Below, piece by piece: positions 31,073 through 40,410 of a stretch of 64,000 nt of DNA (the first letter of the stretch is position 1; each line of letters opens with the position of its first letter). Both the position numbers and the translations under genes were made by a program. The notes below the pieces were generated by a model. The model saw only the letters and a program-made list of their open reading frames with translations. It searched no databases and was not told the DNA's origin. Source of the stretch: Pseudeuparius sepicola (Eukaryota; Arthropoda; Insecta; Coleoptera; Anthribidae); contig OY987298.1 of NCBI GenBank assembly GCA_963920635.1, positions 20,989,647-21,053,646 on the forward strand. Direction: 5' to 3'.

Positions 31073-32225
31073 TATTGACTCCCCAAAAAATTACTCTATA
31101 AAAAATGTATTGTTGTTTTGAATGAAAAAAGTGATATAAACAGTGTCACCAACGTAAGTGAAACAAGAGCAGAAAAGTTTCGAGTTGAAATTTGATCATT
31201 TAGAGTCCTGCCCTGCTTGATTTGAAAGTAATTTTTATATTTTCATTATCGAAAAATCAAAGTACCCACGAGAAAAAATGTCATTTTCTGCTTAGGTAAA
31301 ATGCCTTTTGTGTGAAAAATACATGAAAATTGTCTTAAAAAATATTACCTATGTCCAAGCTGTTCTAAACAACTTTTCTTAAGAAAATTTTCCCGTACCT
31401 TGCACAGAAAAATAACTATCTATATAGGCAGAAAATAAATTTCTTCATAGTACCAATAAGGCTTACTTTGGTTTTTAAACTGCAATCATGACATCAGAAA
31501 TTATTTTCAAATCAATCGGGAAGGGATCACAAATGGTGGTCATATTTCATCTAACAAGTTTTTTGTCATTCACACAATTTGTTTCGCTTATCCTGGACAC
31601 CCTGCGGCTTGCATTATTTATTAAAGTTTACATAAAATTAATACCTACTTATAGCTTACCGACAATAATATATTTTTGGTGAAGTCTCCTCTTAAGTTTG
31701 ATAGCAGGGCGAATACATATTATGATATCATAATATCTTACTTGGCATTAAAAGTGGATTATCCAGTATAGCAATCATGTTATTATACTTTTTAAATCTT
31801 GCACTGGATGTTCACCATGCAATGTAGAAATCAAGTAGGTACAAAAAACTTTAAAGTTGCAGTAATTTCAATACTTGAACACCAAATCGAGAACTGTTTT
31901 CAGAACCGTATTAATACGTTTCTACGGCAATTCTTCAAATAAAACCTCTTCTATATTGCTTTTCCACACGCAAGTAAAAGCAAAGTCGTTTCAATAACGC
32001 ACCTATATTCAAGGACCTTAATAAGGTCCCTACCATAATGGTATTCTGCAAGTGACAAATGACCAATAATAATTGTGTGCCCATAAATAAACATCTGGAG
32101 CTGCTATTATAATTAATCGTTTTTTATTTATAATAATGGCAAATACACTAGCTGCAAAAATTATTTGTCTAATAATTCTGAAATGTTCCAAATTAACTTC
32201 CTGAAACGAATTCGTAGCCCCTTCT
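31073..32225. other. Unique AT-rich stretch without supported gene
   Basis: Short frames only, with no inverted ends and no recognised motif. Confidence 0.45.
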
Positions 32226-32228
32226 TTA

Positions 32229-33018
32229 GTGTAGGACCATACATAGCGTTTCTACCGCTGCGGTGTTACCGCAGCGGTTCGCCGGAAAGTGTACAGTACG
32301 TGTATTTTAATATACGCGGCCACACTAAGCGTTTCTGCCGCATCGACCGGGTGGCACCGCAGCATGCTGCGGTTTGGCGGGAAGACCGGCCGACGGGTAT
32401 AACCTCGAAAACACGTGTAGTCGAATGAGAGCGTCCATACGTAGCGGTTGGGAAGGCGCGTTTTCGAAGATTTTCGTATTATTAAAATTAAAATAACCAT
32501 GCCAATTCAAACTGTTTGGACTTAGTAATAGGTACCTAATAAAGCACTTTTAAACTTACCTAATTGTTATTGTTAGTCTCTCCTCTGGGCAAATTGGCCT
32601 CCTCCAAAAAGTTTTCTGCTTAGTGATGGAAGGTGATATTACTCTTAAAAGTTCATCAAATGACCTGACTGACATTCGATAGTACTCAAAAAATTTTTTC
32701 TCATACTTTCGTATATCTTCATAAAACTTATTAAACCGTTCACTCGACTCACGATTTTCGTGAAAGGGGTGAACCCAAAACTTTCTTTTTATCGGCTGTT
32801 TCAGATAACCCGCTGCTTCTAATGCGCAAACAACTTTCAACTGCTCCATACTTCCGCTTCGTTCAAAATACGGAGGGCAACTGAGAGGAGAGAACGCTGC
32901 GCGGCTGCGCGCGCCGCGACCGCTGCGTTTACAGGATATGTGTGAACCCGCAACAAAAATCCCGCGAAACCGCTGCGGTGTTACCGCAGCGGTACAAACG
33001 CAATGTATGGTCCTACAC
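32229..33018 (-). mobile_element. PIF/Harbinger deletion derivative, TTA target duplication
   Basis: The ends are inverted for about 55 bp (GTGTAGGACCATACAT on both sides) and flanked by TTA at 32226-32228 and 33019-33021, the 3 bp target typical of PIF/Harbinger. Each end contains a perfect hairpin, CCGCTGCGGT-GTT-ACCGCAGCGG (about 32259-32281 and 32968-32990). A further imperfect GC-rich repeat lies at about 32325-32400. The interior encodes only the N-terminal part of a transposase. Confidence 0.85.
32556..32849 (-). pseudogene. PIF/Harbinger transposase, N-terminal fragment
   Basis: From the Met at 32849 the frame gives about 97 residues including KRKFWVHPFHENRES, KKFFEYYRMSVRSFDELL and RRPICPEERLTITIR. 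This is the usual N-terminal region of HARBI1-like transposases (WVHP..., FF.YYRMS...FD.LL, then I.PEERL...LR). The catalytic DDE domain that should follow is absent, cut off by the internal deletion. The frame upstream to 33038 runs through the terminal repeat and is not coding. It is therefore a non-functional remnant that identifies the family of the surrounding element. Confidence 0.75.
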
Positions 33019-33021
33019 TTA

Positions 33022-34295
33022 TTAGAATTGCAAAACATCGCCTATTTTTTACTGGCAGTGTATTCAAATGCAATCCAAGGTGGATGCCAATGCGAGAGAG
33101 ATGCTATGTGTCCGCTCGCTCCTTTATTCAGTTGTAAATTTTCTCTATACAAACAATGATGTGTCCTGGAGAGGCGAATTCATTTCGCGGTTCAACGTCG
33201 AGAGGCGGAAATAAGAGGATTGCTTTGTGTAGGTATTGAGTGGTGGAGGGGGCAACTTCCGCCTCCAGGAACAACTCAAATGGCAAATGTAGGTATAATA
33301 AAATGGGAATTGCATTTTTCTCGAAATGAACATGACAATCAATGAATGAATCGATAAATTTAACTTAGTCATTCTGCGTCATAATGGCCAACAACGCAAA
33401 GTATACTTTTGGAATATTGTAAAAATCGTTTGAAAACTATCTTATCTGTTTGTTATTCACATGTTTCGTTATTATAGTATATTTATTTTGAAGTAAGCAC
33501 TATAAACAATAACGATACGTCAAGCCACTTCCCCTATGAACGCCCTCTCTCGAAAATACAGTGGTTACAGACTCTCAGTAATCGTTTACAAAACTGTATG
33601 TCGCAAAACACCCATTCTTGTTAACAAAAGTTGTAGATCATGAGTAGAAAAAAATATTTCTACTGTTGAATTTTTCGTATGTTTGGATAGTGGTTTATCT
33701 AAAAAAACATCTGTAGTTGTAAATTGGAAGCTCACCCTATAAGTACAAAATGTCAAGTTAAGCCCACTATGCAATATGGTGTTTCTACTACCGCTCTTCA
33801 TTATATATGGCAGCTCTAAACGTCCAAATTGCATGGGGGAGTTTTATGTTCAGTCGCGGTTTGATGTGTGTTGATCTTTTAGATAATCGTCCCAGAATTT
33901 GGTGTTTGTGTCCTAGGTAAGTTAAAAAAGATTTCAAAAATAAAAATACTGCGTTAGGTACCTTAACCTAAAAAGTGGAAAGGCGCCTAATTTCGGATAG
34001 TCCGAGGTTCCTAATTTCGGATACCAGAAACTCAAAATTATGGTTTAATATAATACGCTGGTTGACGAGTAAATTGCCTATTTTCAGAACAAAATGACAA
34101 AGAACCACAGATAATAAGTATATACAGTGGGATCCAGATCGACTGAAACTGTCTGTTGATGAGGTCAGAGGAAAATAAATAGGATACCTATATCCTATAT
34201 CTTAAAGCCTCCAAATTATTTTCTGTCCCGAAATCAACTTTGGAGGATTACATCAAACAAGCTAATAAAAGTGCCAAAAAAACATAATGTATGCG
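33022..34295. other. Stretch without supported gene
   Basis: No family resemblance was found in any frame. Two copies of CCTAATTTCGGATA occur close together at about 33987 and 34010. Confidence 0.4.
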
Positions 34296-34718
34296 ATTTA
34301 AGCCATGTATTAAAACGAATAAAAGAAAAAAAGATAAAAAACCTTTTTAAAAACAAGCTTTTTAAGCCATGTAAGCTAAAACGAATAAAATAAGTCTAGG
34401 TTTTCGTTAAGATTCAATTCCAAATTACGACAAGTTTTATAAAAGTAGGTACCAATTTATTTTATTGGACAGTGATTGTTTGATACGCAAGTACATACCT
34501 ACCTACTTGCGAAAGTATGTATTTTTTTCTTGGCAACTCGGACGACGAGCTTTTTGATTTAGAAAAACTTGTCGTATTTGGCATTGAATTATCTTAACGA
34601 AAACCTAAACTTATTTTATTTTATCCGTTTTAGTACATGGCTTAAAAAGCTTGTTTTTAAAAAGGTTTTTTATCTTGTATTTTTTTGTTTCATTAGTTTT
34701 ATTGTCATGGCTTAAATA
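34296..34718. mobile_element. Small foldback (MITE-like), ~420 bp
   Basis: The left arm holds TTTAAGCCATGTATTAAAAC, AACCTTTTTAAAAACAAGCTT and TAAGTCTAGGTTTTCGTTAA. The right arm repeats these inverted (TTAACGAAAACCTAAACTTA, AAGCTTGTTTTTAAAAAGG, CATGGCTTAAA). The loop is about 34470-34540. The target duplication is not clear. Non-coding. Confidence 0.65.
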
Positions 34719-34845
34719 AAAGCTTATTTTAAAAAGGTATTTTTACTTTTTATTTTATTTTGTGCTTTTTAGTAGGTTTGATTCCCATATCGTTTCATAT
34801 GGTAATGAAAATAATCTAAAAAGTACTCATTAATACATTTCAGAC

Positions 34846-35293
34846 CCGATATGTCTTTCGTATACAGCGATACAACTACGCGGCATCTCTCCCTATTTTC
34901 AATGCGGCCACTCTCCTTTTTTGTAGGGAGAGATGCCGCGCCGTATAGGTATAACTAACCTATATCAACAAACGCCAAGATGAACACAACTTGTTCGCAA
35001 GGTTGGTTATAAACTGCTCTGATAGCCGAAAATACAAAAACACTACAATGCGTTATGTTACAATCTAAATAAATCACACTTATAAAATTCTGGACAATTC
35101 GTATTAGTCTTACCTTCATATAAACACAAAAAAGCACTAAAATGACGACCGATCGCAGTTGCAACGTATAACCTAACGCCATTAGACAACGCTGAAGGCT
35201 TATGAGTCTGCAGTTGCGCCATCTAGTTGATAGTAGCAAAATTATGACCTATGCGGCATCTCTCCTGCCGCGGCATCTCTCCCGCATTTACCC
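34846..35293. repeat. Cluster of GGAGAGATGCCGC motifs
   Basis: The motif occurs at about 34880-34893 and 34926-34939 (inverted around a 30 bp loop) and twice at about 35252-35282. The right border GCGGCATCTCTCCCGCATTTACCC then TA resembles the ends of the pogo-like element at 51312-53840, which also has GGGAGAGATGCC close to its end. This may be a non-autonomous relative, with its left end perhaps near 33916. The left end is uncertain. Confidence 0.45.
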
Positions 35294-36095
35294 TACTATA
35301 AACATCAGATATTTTCAATGAACGACATCCAGACAAAAACATCAAATACTCAACTGTGGCAAAAATTCTTAGGAGTTTTAAGCAGTTCGGTTCAGTGCAA
35401 AATAAATGTAAAGTACCACATAGAAAAAATGTAACAGGTAACGAAGATAATGAAATGGATAATGTCCTCTCCGTTATTGAGAATCCTAAAATGCTGCTGT
35501 CCTAAAGGCAAACAGAGTTGAACAAATTTTTGGCAAATTTATTTTTAGTTACTGTTTTCATTTAAATTACTTATTATTAAAATTTGTAAAAAAAACTACT
35601 TATATTATTCAATGGACACAAAAATTTAATATTTTTAAACTCTGATTTCGATTAATTTAATTTTCTAGCTGCTAATCGAACAAAATTAAAGTTAAGTAAC
35701 AAATTCATGTGTTATCCGATGATAAGTTGCGCTTGCGGTATTTCTTTTTTTGTAATACACAGGGTGATCGAAAAAAATACAAAAAAGTTAAATTTCTTTT
35801 TTTTTGACTAGGTGGCTGTCACTTTAAATCTGACATCCACTTTTGATTCCAAACAACTTTTGTAAGTAACTTTTTACCGTATTTTAAAAAATAAGGGTAC
35901 TTTACTCTTGAGCAATTTTGACATTTTTGAATCTACCTCGTATCCAAAAAGAGATATTTAAATTTTGGTATATGCGTCTTGAGTTTGAAATGATGCACCA
36001 ACTTTTATCAAGAATAAAATTTTCTGAGAAATTAATAATAAAAAAGTTTTCCATTTGTGTCCAACTTTCTGCCGGTCACTGTATAAAAAATTAGC
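35294..36095. other. AT-rich spacer with a degraded CAGGGTG repeat
   Basis: CAGGGTGATCG at 35760 and CACTG-TA at about 36077-36083 could be the two ends of a 320 bp TA-type MITE. The inverted similarity is weak and the left flank is CA, not TA. No gene. Confidence 0.3.
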
Positions 36096-36125
36096 GTTGA
36101 CTGACGTATTAATACGTCAGTCAAC
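36096..36125. repeat. Perfect 30 bp palindrome
   Basis: The half-site GTTGACTGACGTATT is followed directly by its reverse complement, with no loop. It lies just outside the TA end at 36082-36083. Function unknown. Confidence 0.7.
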
Positions 36126-36239
36126 AAAATTAGACTTTCCCAGAATTTTTCGATCTTCAATGACAGATAGATCGCACTACTAGGAAATCCTGTAAACAGC
36201 TAAACTTAGGGATGTGGAGGTGGTTTTTGTGGTTCTTTT

Positions 36240-36732
36240 TTTAAAACAAATCTCTTACGCGGCTTTGAGATATACTTCCCCACATGCGAAGAATATCCCT
36301 TAAATCATAACATAACGAAGGTAGAAAAGTAAATACTATGGCAAGGGGCAGAGAAGAAACTTCCAAGCACTCATTCTATATAATTGCATTGGGTTTTCAC
36401 AAATCTCTCCGTTGTAGCTTAAAACCAGATTCTTGTTTTTTATAATAAAAGCAAATATTGGTCGACCAAAATTGGATGGTTTCCCGGCAGTATGGTATCC
36501 GGGCACTGTAGCTTCGGTTCCGGTGTTTGTCAGTTGTAAGTTTACATCAAACAAACAATAATCATGGGGATGTTTAACAGAGAGAACAGACAGATCGGGG
36601 AGCCGGGAAAAGTTTTTACAAAATGTAGTGTAGTAATTTTAAGCTTAAAAAACTAAAATTTTTATGGTTTCTAATTTGTAACTGGCAATGAAGTAAAACA
36701 AAGGAGTGCGGGGCTGTGTGCACGTATATATA
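36240..36732. repeat. Diverged copy of dispersed repeat (relative of 15620-16150)
   Basis: Shared strings include CTTCCAAGCACTC, AAATTGGATGG and AAACAAACAATAATCATG, in the same order as in the compound repeats near 15.7 and 17.5 kb. Another diverged copy lies at about 38770-38980. Non-coding. Confidence 0.45.
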
Positions 36733-36785
36733 GATGAAAAGGGAAAGAAGTGTATTTCCGTGCAAATAATTTAATTAAAAATCAT

Positions 36786-36823
36786 GGTAAAGCGCTTTCG
36801 GCTCTTAAGCCATTCTCAGTACC
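36786..36823 (-). ncRNA. Hammerhead-ribozyme-like motif, copy 1 (one core base changed)
   Basis: On the minus strand the order is GGTA, CTGAGAA, stem GGCT-TAAG-AGCC, GAAA, GCGCTT, TACC. GGTA and TACC can pair as stem I and GCGC as a minimal stem III, the layout described for type I hammerheads in Penelope-like elements. The core should be CUGANGA, and here one base differs. Stem II is perfect. Confidence 0.5.
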
Positions 36824-37392
36824 ACCTAAAAAGAAAGTATGACATAAAATAGGGGGTTGGAAAAAGTTAACTGTGGAAAAACTAAATTGTTTTAACGTCA
36901 TGTCATACTCACTTGTCAAGTGTGTACAGGAAAATTGGAGCATAAAGCATTATACAACAGTAAAAACCCATAAAATAGAAGGTCACACCAAGTCACATTT
37001 TAAAAACTTTAAAATATTAACAAATTATACAACTGTGGGCAGCCAAGCTACCCAAATTATTTAAACAAAAGACCAGCCGAAGTGCCAAATGCATCGTGGA
37101 AGGTGGAAGTGAAATTTGAGACATAACCTGTTCGACATCCCGTTGAAGGAACTGGATGTCAGTCGAAAAAGCGCGCAATTTGGATTTGAAGAAATTTAAT
37201 TCATAAGTTAAGAATTTATATTTAATAAATGTTTAATTAATGGTAATGAAAATTAGATAGAAATAGAAATTCGAAAAATTATTTGTTTACATCATAAGCC
37301 CAAAAAGCCCCCCCAAAGTCCCAAAAGCGCGACACGAAAAGAGGAGATAACAAGACAACCCTGTAAGATGAAGGCCAAGAAAAATTTTTTCA

Positions 37393-37740
37393 TCATTGTG
37401 TGAGTCTCCTATGTAAGGGAATGAAAGATCTGTTAAGATTAACTTTAACATTTAAACAATCTGGATTATTGGATAATTCTCTGTTTATTTGAATATCTTC
37501 AAGGAAATCAAGTCTGTTATAATTCTTTGATGTGACATTGCGTAAAATTTTTGAATTGGAGTGAGGACTGAAGTTATGATTAAAAGTATGCAAGTGTTCT
37601 CCAAAGGTTGAATTTACTTTATTTAAATGTTCATTTATACGAACTTTTAGGGGACGACTAGTTCTCCCTATATAGGTGCTATTACAAGAATTGCAAGAAA
37701 GTTTATAGATGCCACTTAGCCAAAAGTTTATAGATGCCAC
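37393..37740 (-). pseudogene. Penelope-like element endonuclease end (GIY-YIG), left copy
   Basis: The minus-strand frame of 115 residues contains SGIYKLSCNSCNSTYIGRT, the GIY and YIG signatures separated by a C-x2-C pair as in Penelope-like elements. It is followed by RPLKVRINEHL with the conserved arginine, and then HTFNHNFSPH. The domain nicks DNA for target-primed reverse transcription. Only the C-terminal domain survives. The reverse transcriptase that should lie upstream is absent because the copy is cut at the palindrome centre. The first Met is accidental. The frame is open to its natural stop (37393), but the gene is truncated and so non-functional. Confidence 0.8.
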
Positions 37741-37750
37741 TTAGCCAAAA

Positions 37751-38071
37751 GTGGCATCTATAAACTTTCTTGCAATTCTTGTAATAGTACCTATATAGGG
37801 AGAACTTGTCGTCCCCTAAAAGTTCGTATAAATGAACATTTAAATAAAGTAAATTCAACCTTTGGAGAACACATGCATACTTTTAATCATAACTTCAGTC
37901 CTCACTCCAATTAAAAAAATTTACGCAATGTCACATCAAAGAATTATAACAGACTTGATTTCCTTGAAGATATTCAAATAAACAGAGAATTATCCCATAA
38001 TCCAGATTGTTTAAATGTTAAAGTTAATCTTAACAGATCTTTCATTCCTTTACATAGGAGACTCACTCAAT
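37751..38071 (+). pseudogene. Penelope-like element endonuclease end (GIY-YIG), right copy
   Basis: This is the mirror copy of 37393-37740 on the plus strand. It keeps GIYKLSCNSCNSTYIGRT but has a stop codon (TAA at about 37909) where the left copy reads on, plus a handful of substitutions. It is truncated at the palindrome centre like its partner. Confidence 0.78.
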
Positions 38072-38642
38072 GATGAAAAAATTTTTCTTGGCCTTCATCT
38101 TACAGGGTTGTCCTGTTATCTCCTCTTTTCGTGTCGCGTTTTTGGGACTTTGGGGGGGCTTTTTGGGCTTATCATGTAAACAAATAATTTTTCGAATTTC
38201 TATTTCTATCTAATTTTCAATACCATTAATTAAACATTTATTAAATATAAATTCTTAACTTATGAATTAAATTTCTTCAAATCCAAATTGCGCGCTTTTT
38301 CGACTGGCATCCAGTTCCTTCAACGGGATGTCGAACAGGTTATGTCTCAAATTTCACTTCCACCTTCCACGATGCATTTGGCACTTCGGCTGGTCTTTTG
38401 TTTAAATAATTTGGGCAGCTTGGCTGCCCACAGTTGTATAATTTGTTAATATTTTAAAGTTTTTAAAATGTGACTTGGTGTGACCTTCTATTTTATGGGT
38501 TTTTACTGTTGTATAATGCTTTATGCTCCAATTTTCCTGTACACACTTGACAAGTGAGTATGACATGACGTTAAAACAATTTAGTTTTTCCACAGTTAAC
38601 TTTTTCCAACCCCCTATTTTATGTCATACTTTCTTTGTAGGT

Positions 38643-38680
38643 GGTACTGAGGATGGCTTAACAGCGGAAAGCGCTTTACC
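38643..38680 (+). ncRNA. Hammerhead-ribozyme-like motif, copy 2 (core intact, stem II weakened)
   Basis: Order: GGTA, CTGAGGA (fits CUGANGA), stem II GGCT-TAAC-AGCG, GAAA, GCGCTT, TACC. The outer GGTA/TACC pair and the GCGC mini-stem match the minimal Penelope-like type I arrangement. The innermost stem II pair is a G-G mismatch. Each of the two copies thus has a different defect. Confidence 0.55.
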
Positions 38681-38769
38681 ATGATTTTTAATTAAATTAT
38701 TTGCACGGAAATACACTTCTTTCCCTTTTCATCAATGAAGTAAAATATCAATACCACACAATATTCGGC

Positions 38770-38980
38770 ACTTTGGAACTGTAAAAATATAAAATCAGAT
38801 ATTTGGGATTAAGCAAATATTCAAAGGAAGAACTGGGGAAAGAACTTCAAAGCATTCTGTCAATAATTGCACATTCGTTCCCATCAATCACTACGTGAGA
38901 GCTTATATTAAACTGGAGCGGCTTTTTTTACTACAAACGCAAATATTGGCCAAACCAAATTGGATCCGCCAGTTGAAAAA
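38770..38980. repeat. Diverged copy of dispersed repeat
   Basis: AACTTCAAAGCATTC, CGTTCCCATCAATCACT and CCAAACCAAATTGGATCC relate this block to those at 12.1, 15.7, 17.5 and 36.3 kb. Confidence 0.4.
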
Positions 38981-39739
38981 AAAATCAAATAATGATGTGA
39001 GCAAACCAAATTATTTTTGCTGTCGTGGCTTCGATACGAGAGAATGAGAGGGTATATTGAGTTTTTGACAGTGAGACAGCTCTATCGCATCATGCACACT
39101 CAAAGTATGCATAATACTGTAAGTAGGGGTACTTAATTATCAATACTATAATCACTGGTATAACTTACCTTGGAAGAAGAAGTTTTAAATGGGGGTTCGC
39201 TATTTATTTGAATTTTGTAGAAAATACTTAATGTGTCCAGATTTTTTCTAGACGCATTTCAAGTTCTAGATGGAAATGGTGTTAAATTTAATTACATTAT
39301 AGCCATTTTCGAGGATTCCGAAATTCCAAAATTATTCAGACCATTACAAATTTGTAGCATTTCATTTTACGTTCAATATTTTGTTGGGTATTGGCGCTAA
39401 CAATAATGGTTTCTGCTCGGGTTTCTGCTGAGGTTATTTTGTTATTAATAAATGAAGACACCAGTAATTTTGATTGTTTTATGTATTTGACATTACAATG
39501 TGTATAATATTTCCGCACCAGTGCGGAAAATATTTTCCACATTAGTAAGGCAAATGTGATTTTTCCGGACTGAAATCATTGCGGAAAATTGGATTTTCAG
39601 CCCGCCTGTAGAAAAAATACTCGTGCGTCTCCAATAAAAATCAACGAGGAGATTCTGACAAACATCATATATTTTTGTTAATATTTTTATAAAAAGGAAA
39701 TCCAGTTCCAAGAAGCACATAATTTTTTGTAATCAGAAC
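38981..39739. other. Stretch without supported gene
   Basis: Short frames only. Nothing recognised. Confidence 0.4.
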
Positions 39740-40205
39740 AATTTACATTTCATCATAATTGTTGAATTTTAGCCATAAAAAGTAGAGAATTTTGCTTAGA
39801 TCGGTGAAATGACATTTTAATTTAGTACTACGTTGGAATCAATTTAGTACTGGAAAATTTAATGTAAATAAATTTATAACCTTAATGCTTGACGGTATAA
39901 TTTTGTGTCAAACAAAACAAAATTTAAAAGCGTTATCATTTCCTTTTGAAGAAGACATATTCTTAATGATATTTTTAGTAATAGAAATTTGCAAGTTTTT
40001 AAAATTTCCAGAAATTTCATGTACGGCAAAAATCTCACTCTTTTAAGAGAGCCTTTAAGTAGGTACAATTATAATATAAAATTGAAGAAGAAATAGCTTT
40101 TTCAAATAGAACTTTTTGAAATTTGAACAAATAATCCAAATACCATTTTGACAGATAGTGAAGGTTACGTGACCACGTCTCAGTGGGGTCATTTTTCATC
40201 TTTCT
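39740..40205. repeat. Single arm related to the foldback at 62648-64000
   Basis: AGAGAATTTTGCTTAGAT, AAAATTTCCAGAAATTTCATG, TTTTTGAAATTTGAACAAATAA and GTGACCACGTCTCAGTGGGG match, in order and in the same orientation, the right arm at about 63470-63980. Diverged and non-coding. Confidence 0.6.
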
Positions 40206-40410
40206 TTAAAGCACAACTTAACCTCAAACTTAAATTTCAAAATAAATCATCAATGAAAAATTTCCCCCTATATGATGCGAAGTTTTTGGGGGAGACTGAA
40301 GTACCTATGTTTCTAATTTGACAACACAGATAAATGGTCAACTGCTACTGAGGTCGTAGTATCTATGTAGACGTGTTTTTTGGTATATTTTTTTAGTTTT
40401 TTTTTAGGTA

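Larger units (their letters stand above)
36733..38733. mobile_element. 2 kb palindrome of two head-to-head Penelope-like element copies
   Basis: Arms 36733-37740 and 37751-38733 are inverted copies of each other, separated by about 10 bp (TTAGCCAAAA). Each arm, read outward from the centre, holds the end of a GIY-YIG endonuclease gene, a 3' untranslated region of about 600 bp and a hammerhead-like motif near the outer end. Both copies are cut at the same 5' point. A 26 bp segment (TTTATAGATGCCACTTAGCC core) is duplicated in tandem at 37699-37750. Inverted and tandem partial copies are known for Penelope-like elements. Confidence 0.8.

Noticed and set aside
35760..36081. A 320 bp TA-type MITE
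   Set aside because: Ends CAGGGTGATCG and the inverse of CAGTGACCGG match only loosely and the left flank is CA. Kept only as part of a spacer note.
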